From JAIYCX01 sp964353175 (GTDB taxonomy: Bacteria; Bdellovibrionota_C; UBA2361; SZUA-149; DAOLCO01): a DNA stretch of 9,509 bases. The DNA is taken from the NCBI GenBank assembly GCA_964353175.1, contig CAYGUX010000049.1, positions 1-9,509 of the forward strand, read 5' to 3'. The notes beneath the pieces are model-generated. The model worked only from the letters and a program-made list of their open reading frames with translations, did no database searches and had not been told where the DNA came from. The translations under genes and the position numbers were made by a program. This document shows, piece by piece, positions 7,101 to 9,509 of this stretch; the stretch's first letter is position 1; each line of letters starts with the position of its first letter.

Positions 7101-8475
7101 GTCTATCAATGCTTTCCAAAAAGCAGTCCAGTATGAATTTAGATTAGGACTGCAACCACAAGTAGCGACCCCTTTAAATAATGCAGGGGAAGTGTATAGA
7201 GAGCTTTTCAGAGATGCCTATGCTGAAAGCGCATGGAAAGAGGCTTTATCATATCCAGATGGATGTGAGCATATTCTACCAAGCGTAAATCTTTCGATTC
7301 TCTACACTGATCAGTTAAGACTATTTCAAGCGGAACAGTCACTAAGAGATTTTGAAGCCTGCTATGCACAAAAACCAGAAAGGAAAGATTCAGAGCATAG
7401 GACAATACTTGCTTTAGCGAGAGGAAAGTTAAAACTTCTATCCAACAATCTGGATGAATCAGAGAAGTTATTAAATATTGCTTCTGATGATCAACAGTGG
7501 TTTGGTAAAATTGGAACGAATGAAAATGATGTAAAATTTGCGAGTTGGATTACTCAAGCTCTATTATATAGAGTAAAAGCAACGAAATTAGCTCAAAGCG
7601 CTACCGACTCCTATAAAACTAGTCTTAGTAATTATATAGAGTCAAAATCTCTAACACTTAAAGCTATCTGGCTAGAAAGAAAAGCTAGAATTTTTGCCTT
7701 AGAGGAATTAGATAACTTTGAAGACCTTTCAATTCGACACACTGATACGATGATAAGCTATCCACTCTTAGGAAGAGTTATTGGTGGGTTCGGTTCAGAC
7801 GCAATTCAAAAAAGGTTTTCTAAAATTCTAGCTACCGACAATCGTGAAAGTGTAAAATACTACTATGATTTATATACGGCAGAAGCCCTACTTCAGGAGA
7901 ATTCCCATACTGAGGCAAACTCATTATTCACATCAGTTTTAAGTAAAGCACCCGAACACGAAAGATTGGTTAAAGTAATGGCCCTCTCAGGCCAGATTAA
8001 AGCTGAACTTAAGAAAAGCTGGTGGTGGAGTAGAAATAGCACCCTCCTTGGTCTAAGGTCTAAGCTTGAATCTCTCTATAAGACCTTGCCTATAGCTTTA
8101 TCATTCTACTCGCTACCGCTTCCTGTAAGTTTTGAATCAAATTCAGATATTAAGGACAAGGACTATATCAAATCCAATCTATTTTCTGGTGAGTTTATGC
8201 AATGTGATAAGGACTGTGCATATAGGCTAGTATTAACGAAAGAAGGTTCTAACAAGCTATTTTTACAGTTATATGATTCTAGCAGCAATAGAATTCTAGC
8301 ATCCCAAAGTTTCGATCAACACCAGGTAGAAAAAGATGCCGGCAATAAGGCTGATAAGAAAAAGACAATTAAAACAAAGGCCGAATTTGTAAATAAATTC
8401 GTAGAAGAAGTATTCAGTTTTAAAGAAGATGCTCCAGCTATGGGCTTAGTTAAGATCCCATTTGCTAAAGGTTAG
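4168..8475 (+). CDS. TgpA-like membrane transglutaminase fused to a TPR domain protein
   Basis: This encodes 1435 residues. The start ATG has only a weak GAAG upstream. Residues 1-230 hold about six or seven hydrophobic segments (TgpA N-terminal type). YLR at 289-291 fits the conserved 'lYlRg..ld.Y.G' strand of TgpA-like proteins. The transglutaminase core is complete: Cys503 in RGYCVHFAHSAV, His547 in DRHAWPEVYV and Asp563 in VFDVTP. A further membrane segment lies at ~621-642, then a tail resembling DUF4129 (about 655-730, with a GDTRLTF motif at 677-683). Residues 733-753 are hydrophobic. At 754-783 there is a basic stretch (KVKRPKTR), a hydrophobic core (764-778) and AYS-Q, which looks like a signal peptide. 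Helical repeats of TPR type follow from about 805 to 1000 and probably on to ~1320. The end (~1330-1435) is a short mixed region with Cys1346 and Cys1350. By family knowledge, TgpA of Pseudomonas aeruginosa is an inner-membrane periplasmic transglutaminase-like protein. That the TPR part is also periplasmic is inferred from topology. The reading frame is unbroken across the junction. Confidence 0.85.
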   Translation: MINQSIRIIRYIFAFLGAVFVAQTVDSGISFLVILFTLCIALALSNRCIKNGPKLKQLYIYSIASFIVVEILSRLLLEKLSIGNLDLLPYVLRTKFELIFLTYLIILVENTLFWTVAQTLFLEVLATGSLLVLALKGHRGYHIDIPSSISSLTWKIQAFQSWGIEPPELLATIGVIFSILTLLYSYLSSRRTLFGNKQTLQTEGKPRRLFTTLTLTLIIIGFLFSTKTIFESYSKNLSQVMNGVGEASNLNEGKSNLGFNKASTPSKQPAALLRLQNSYDKNPWAPMMYLREGALSEYSGKEIVKAGSQYDKDAPTIDPNSPYYLSPPENVNERENILQAVYVLSDKAIPFSLDTPTFFKPIKNPNPKRFKYTYLTQSNAPVEPLVDLLDDQVGNRSWTKEMWAHYLRGPGSNDSLELSTLSSDIKVISETEPLLSKNGEDLRYALLAEQLTSSIVSPMKKVTAIVQYLSEESIYVLEPNHNVTATGDPVAPYLFPRIKRGYCVHFAHSAVYLFRLAGIPARIGTGYLVDLQYAKGGDILVQMGDRHAWPEVYVQDKGWMVFDVTPQRAENDQVPIPDQDLLEQLMSEIDPIEILEGIPPAPENLDSEKSTVEKIIDSKILAYIPKLIPYVFILFILAKFWLRHSWRLPSSDSKKLSRLYRAYISTLEDIGRKRSFGDTRLTFSKKVKDQLDVDSAAIFNDYLALTYSNTEQGVKLDRALDHLSSLRAYFHGLKGALLFIVSYLNPLSLPLLFKVKRPKTRSSLLIVLLGFGITFGHAELAYSQVDSFDLDSLADSLTDSSSEKLSTEVLIRQALLLFNKGKGIDARAKLEKALEQSPNDYRPFLYLGQYYLSEVAHFKLAYRYIAQAKFLFEKLHPNPSEIVRDYELLNQHALLLYLLSEAQLNLDRYEDSLKTLNQYGTLNQPDWYPGQKAWVLMKLKRIEEAIVVAKNGLLEGADPKRTWNILGILLSISGEREMSINAFQKAVQYEFRLGLQPQVATPLNNAGEVYRELFRDAYAESAWKEALSYPDGCEHILPSVNLSILYTDQLRLFQAEQSLRDFEACYAQKPERKDSEHRTILALARGKLKLLSNNLDESEKLLNIASDDQQWFGKIGTNENDVKFASWITQALLYRVKATKLAQSATDSYKTSLSNYIESKSLTLKAIWLERKARIFALEELDNFEDLSIRHTDTMISYPLLGRVIGGFGSDAIQKRFSKILATDNRESVKYYYDLYTAEALLQENSHTEANSLFTSVLSKAPEHERLVKVMALSGQIKAELKKSWWWSRNSTLLGLRSKLESLYKTLPIALSFYSLPLPVSFESNSDIKDKDYIKSNLFSGEFMQCDKDCAYRLVLTKEGSNKLFLQLYDSSSNRILASQSFDQHQVEKDAGNKADKKKTIKTKAEFVNKFVEEVFSFKEDAPAMGLVKIPFAKG

Positions 8476-8481
8476 TCTAGC

Positions 8482-9174
8482 ATGAATAATCAAGAGTTTT
8501 ATGAAATACTCAAACTTAATGACTTCTTTCCAGACAAAAAACCTTTACACTTTTTTAGAGATACCGAACATGGGCGAATCAAACTAGTATTTCAACCTCT
8601 TAAAAGAACCAAGTACGCAGGAGAAATTCGTTATAGAGAATCTGTAGGTTGTCGATTCTTCCTGTCATTAGAGCTTAACATTCCTTCAAGATTAATTGTG
8701 ACGGATGCGAAGATTGCACGTGGGAAGTTTATCGCTTACCTTCATAAAAGAAGAGGCAATAAACTAATAGAGATGTCTAATAGCAATCTGGTGGCTTGGG
8801 CTCCATCTTATGAATGGAGTAGCAAGATAGTCCATTCTACTGAAGCAAGACTTGCATTCAATGTCTTGTTCCATCAAGACGAAAAAACAAGAAGGCAACA
8901 AAGCCTAAGCCTCGATCCCTTAAATCTCACCTATTCCTATAGGGTAAAGGCTATTGATCCTCAAATGGTAATGGAGATTGTTCCTCAGTTTCTTGAGGTT
9001 GCTAAAGTAATAAAGTCCGCTGGAGAACCTCCAGAAAAGCTAAAGGTCTCGGCTATAGAAAAGTTCCTCCTCGAACACCCCTACTTAGCAGTAATTTCAT
9101 TCTTTATAGGCGCTTTAGTAATCTTACTGGTACCATTCCTAGCGTTTGCCGCGCTCCTGATATTGTTTACTTAG
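8482..9174 (+). CDS. Unrecognised protein with hydrophobic C-terminal anchor
   Basis: This encodes 230 residues. AAAGG lies 10 nt before the ATG and the gene starts 6 bp after the fusion gene, so it is very probably the third gene of the operon. I do not recognise the family. The first ~150 residues are mixed charged and hydrophobic, with likely beta-strands (LSLELNIPSRLIVTD, KFIAYLH) and several aromatic residues. Residues ~165-198 are probably helical. The last 28 residues (about 203-230) are strongly hydrophobic with a central proline, so they form either one long tail anchor or a short hairpin. There is no N-terminal signal peptide, so the N-terminal domain is probably cytoplasmic. Its position after DUF58 and transglutaminase genes suggests a partner in the same membrane complex. 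That is guilt by association only. Confidence 0.75.
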   Translation: MNNQEFYEILKLNDFFPDKKPLHFFRDTEHGRIKLVFQPLKRTKYAGEIRYRESVGCRFFLSLELNIPSRLIVTDAKIARGKFIAYLHKRRGNKLIEMSNSNLVAWAPSYEWSSKIVHSTEARLAFNVLFHQDEKTRRQQSLSLDPLNLTYSYRVKAIDPQMVMEIVPQFLEVAKVIKSAGEPPEKLKVSAIEKFLLEHPYLAVISFFIGALVILLVPFLAFAALLILFT

Positions 9175-9300
9175 AGGATAAGTAAATAGAGTACTATGGC
9201 GAATCCAAAAAATTGCATAATTAGTCAATTCTTTCAGGAGCTTAACTTAGTAGGCAGGCTACTATCACAGATTCCAGTTCGCTGTTCTAACAGGCTCTAT

Positions 9301-9342
9301 CTACCTGATATTATGTTTTCAGCCTAACTACCCGATACTATA
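9301..9342 (+). repeat. Imperfect direct repeat in the intergenic region before flagellin
   Basis: The 15-mers CTACCTGATATTATG (9301-9315) and CTACCCGATACTATA (9328-9342) match at 12 of 15 positions with a 27-bp period. The CC[T/C]GATA core faintly resembles the -10 element of sigma28 (flagellar) promoters (GCCGATAA). No TAAA-type -35 is correctly spaced, so I list it as a repeat and not as a promoter. Confidence 0.3.
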
Positions 9343-9347
9343 GACTA

Positions 9348-9370
9348 ATAGCCCAAGGACATGGGGCTAT
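9348..9370 (+). repeat. Hairpin between the operon and the flagellin gene
   Basis: ATAGCCC (9348-9354) and GGGCTAT (9364-9370) are perfect complements with a 9-nt loop. No T-tract follows on the plus strand, so it is not a typical intrinsic terminator. It may mark the operon 3' end or be part of the flagellin 5' untranslated region. Confidence 0.4.
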
Positions 9371-9416
9371 ATGCTGGCTGTTGAGGTGGCAGTATCACAG
9401 TAAGGCAAGGATTGCA

Positions 9417-9509
9417 TTGGCAGTGTTGAGTTTAAATTCGAATCTCCTATCTGTAAACGCACAGCGACGTTTGGGCGAAGCTACATCTACTTTAGCAAAA
9501 AGCTACAAT
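9417..9509 (+). CDS. fliC: Flagellin, N-terminal fragment (gene continues beyond window end)
   Basis: The frame encodes LSLNSNLLSVNAQRRLGE and continues to the window end as ATSTLAKSYN. This is the conserved flagellin N-terminus ('INTNxxSLNAQRxL...S...L...YxRLSSG'), the part that forms the D0 coiled coil and carries the type III export region. It is the filament subunit of the bacterial flagellum. There is no ATG in this frame back to an in-frame TGA at about 9306-9308, so a TTG or GTG start must be used. AAGGA (9407-9411) lies 5 nt before TTG 9417 (product MAVLSLNSN...). GTG 9423 (11 nt) and TTG 9426 (14 nt) are alternatives. Only about 31 codons are visible, so intactness cannot be judged. 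Location near a 16S gene is not meaningful for function. Confidence 0.85.
   Translation, partial: MAVLSLNSNLLSVNAQRRLGEATSTLAKSYN

Noticed and set aside
7208..7405. 65-codon minus-strand open frame
   Set aside because: It is antisense to the TPR-coding part of the long fusion gene and has no independent support.
9196..9327. 43-codon plus-strand open frame beginning ATGGCGAATCC
   Set aside because: There is no good ribosome-binding site at the right distance (AGAGGAT is about 16-20 nt away), the composition is unremarkable and no family is recognised. It cannot be told from chance.
9375..9391. Sigma54-like element TGGC...TGGCA before flagellin
   Set aside because: The GG and GC dinucleotides are separated by 11 bp and not the required 10, and the -12 box reads TGGCA where TTGCA is expected.
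9420..9450. TTCGAATCTCC resembling a tRNA T-loop
   Set aside because: No acceptor, D or anticodon stems can be built around it, and the stretch is explained by the flagellin coding sequence.

Overview
The window comes from an AT-rich bacterium, most likely Gram-negative and flagellated. The 16S 5' end begins with the AACGAACGCT type of sequence seen in alpha- and deltaproteobacteria and several related lineages. There is a TgpA-type membrane transglutaminase whose catalytic domain would lie in the periplasm, and the right edge is the start of a flagellin gene. I cannot place the organism more exactly. The 16S has unusual bases in a very conserved stretch, so it is probably from a poorly sampled lineage (Bdellovibrionota, SAR324 or another 'delta-like' group are possible).

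Layout: (1) 1-365, minus strand: the first ~365 nt of a 16S rRNA gene, cut by the window edge. (2) 366-895: a gene-free stretch. It holds the rRNA leader, with five or six inverted repeats, a candidate rRNA promoter with a GC-rich discriminator and a T/A-rich upstream element, and a further inverted repeat just behind the next gene. (3) 896-2713 (or 2746), minus strand: a ~605-residue protein that I read as a heavily degenerated, collinear relative of UvrA. It keeps one complete four-cysteine zinc module at exactly the UvrA spacing but has lost the recognisable ATPase motifs. (4) 2833/2854-9174, plus strand: a probable three-gene operon with spacings of 12 and 6 bp. It encodes a DUF58 protein, a 1435-residue TgpA-like transglutaminase fused to a TPR protein, and an unrecognised 230-residue protein with a hydrophobic C-terminus. 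(5) 9175-9416: a short intergenic region with a hairpin and an imperfect direct repeat. (6) 9417-9509, plus strand: the first ~31 codons of a flagellin gene, apparently with a non-ATG start.

How the genes may work together: DUF58 proteins and TgpA-like transglutaminases commonly occur together with a MoxR AAA+ ATPase in envelope-associated operons. The MoxR gene is absent here. The TPR part fused to the transglutaminase, and the membrane protein that follows, would place a protein-interaction scaffold at the inner membrane/periplasm face. The UvrA-like gene is divergent from this operon and co-directional with the rRNA operon. Nothing in the sequence ties its function to either.

The points most worth following are the UvrA-like protein without ATPase motifs, and the transglutaminase-TPR fusion with a signal-peptide-like segment at its junction.
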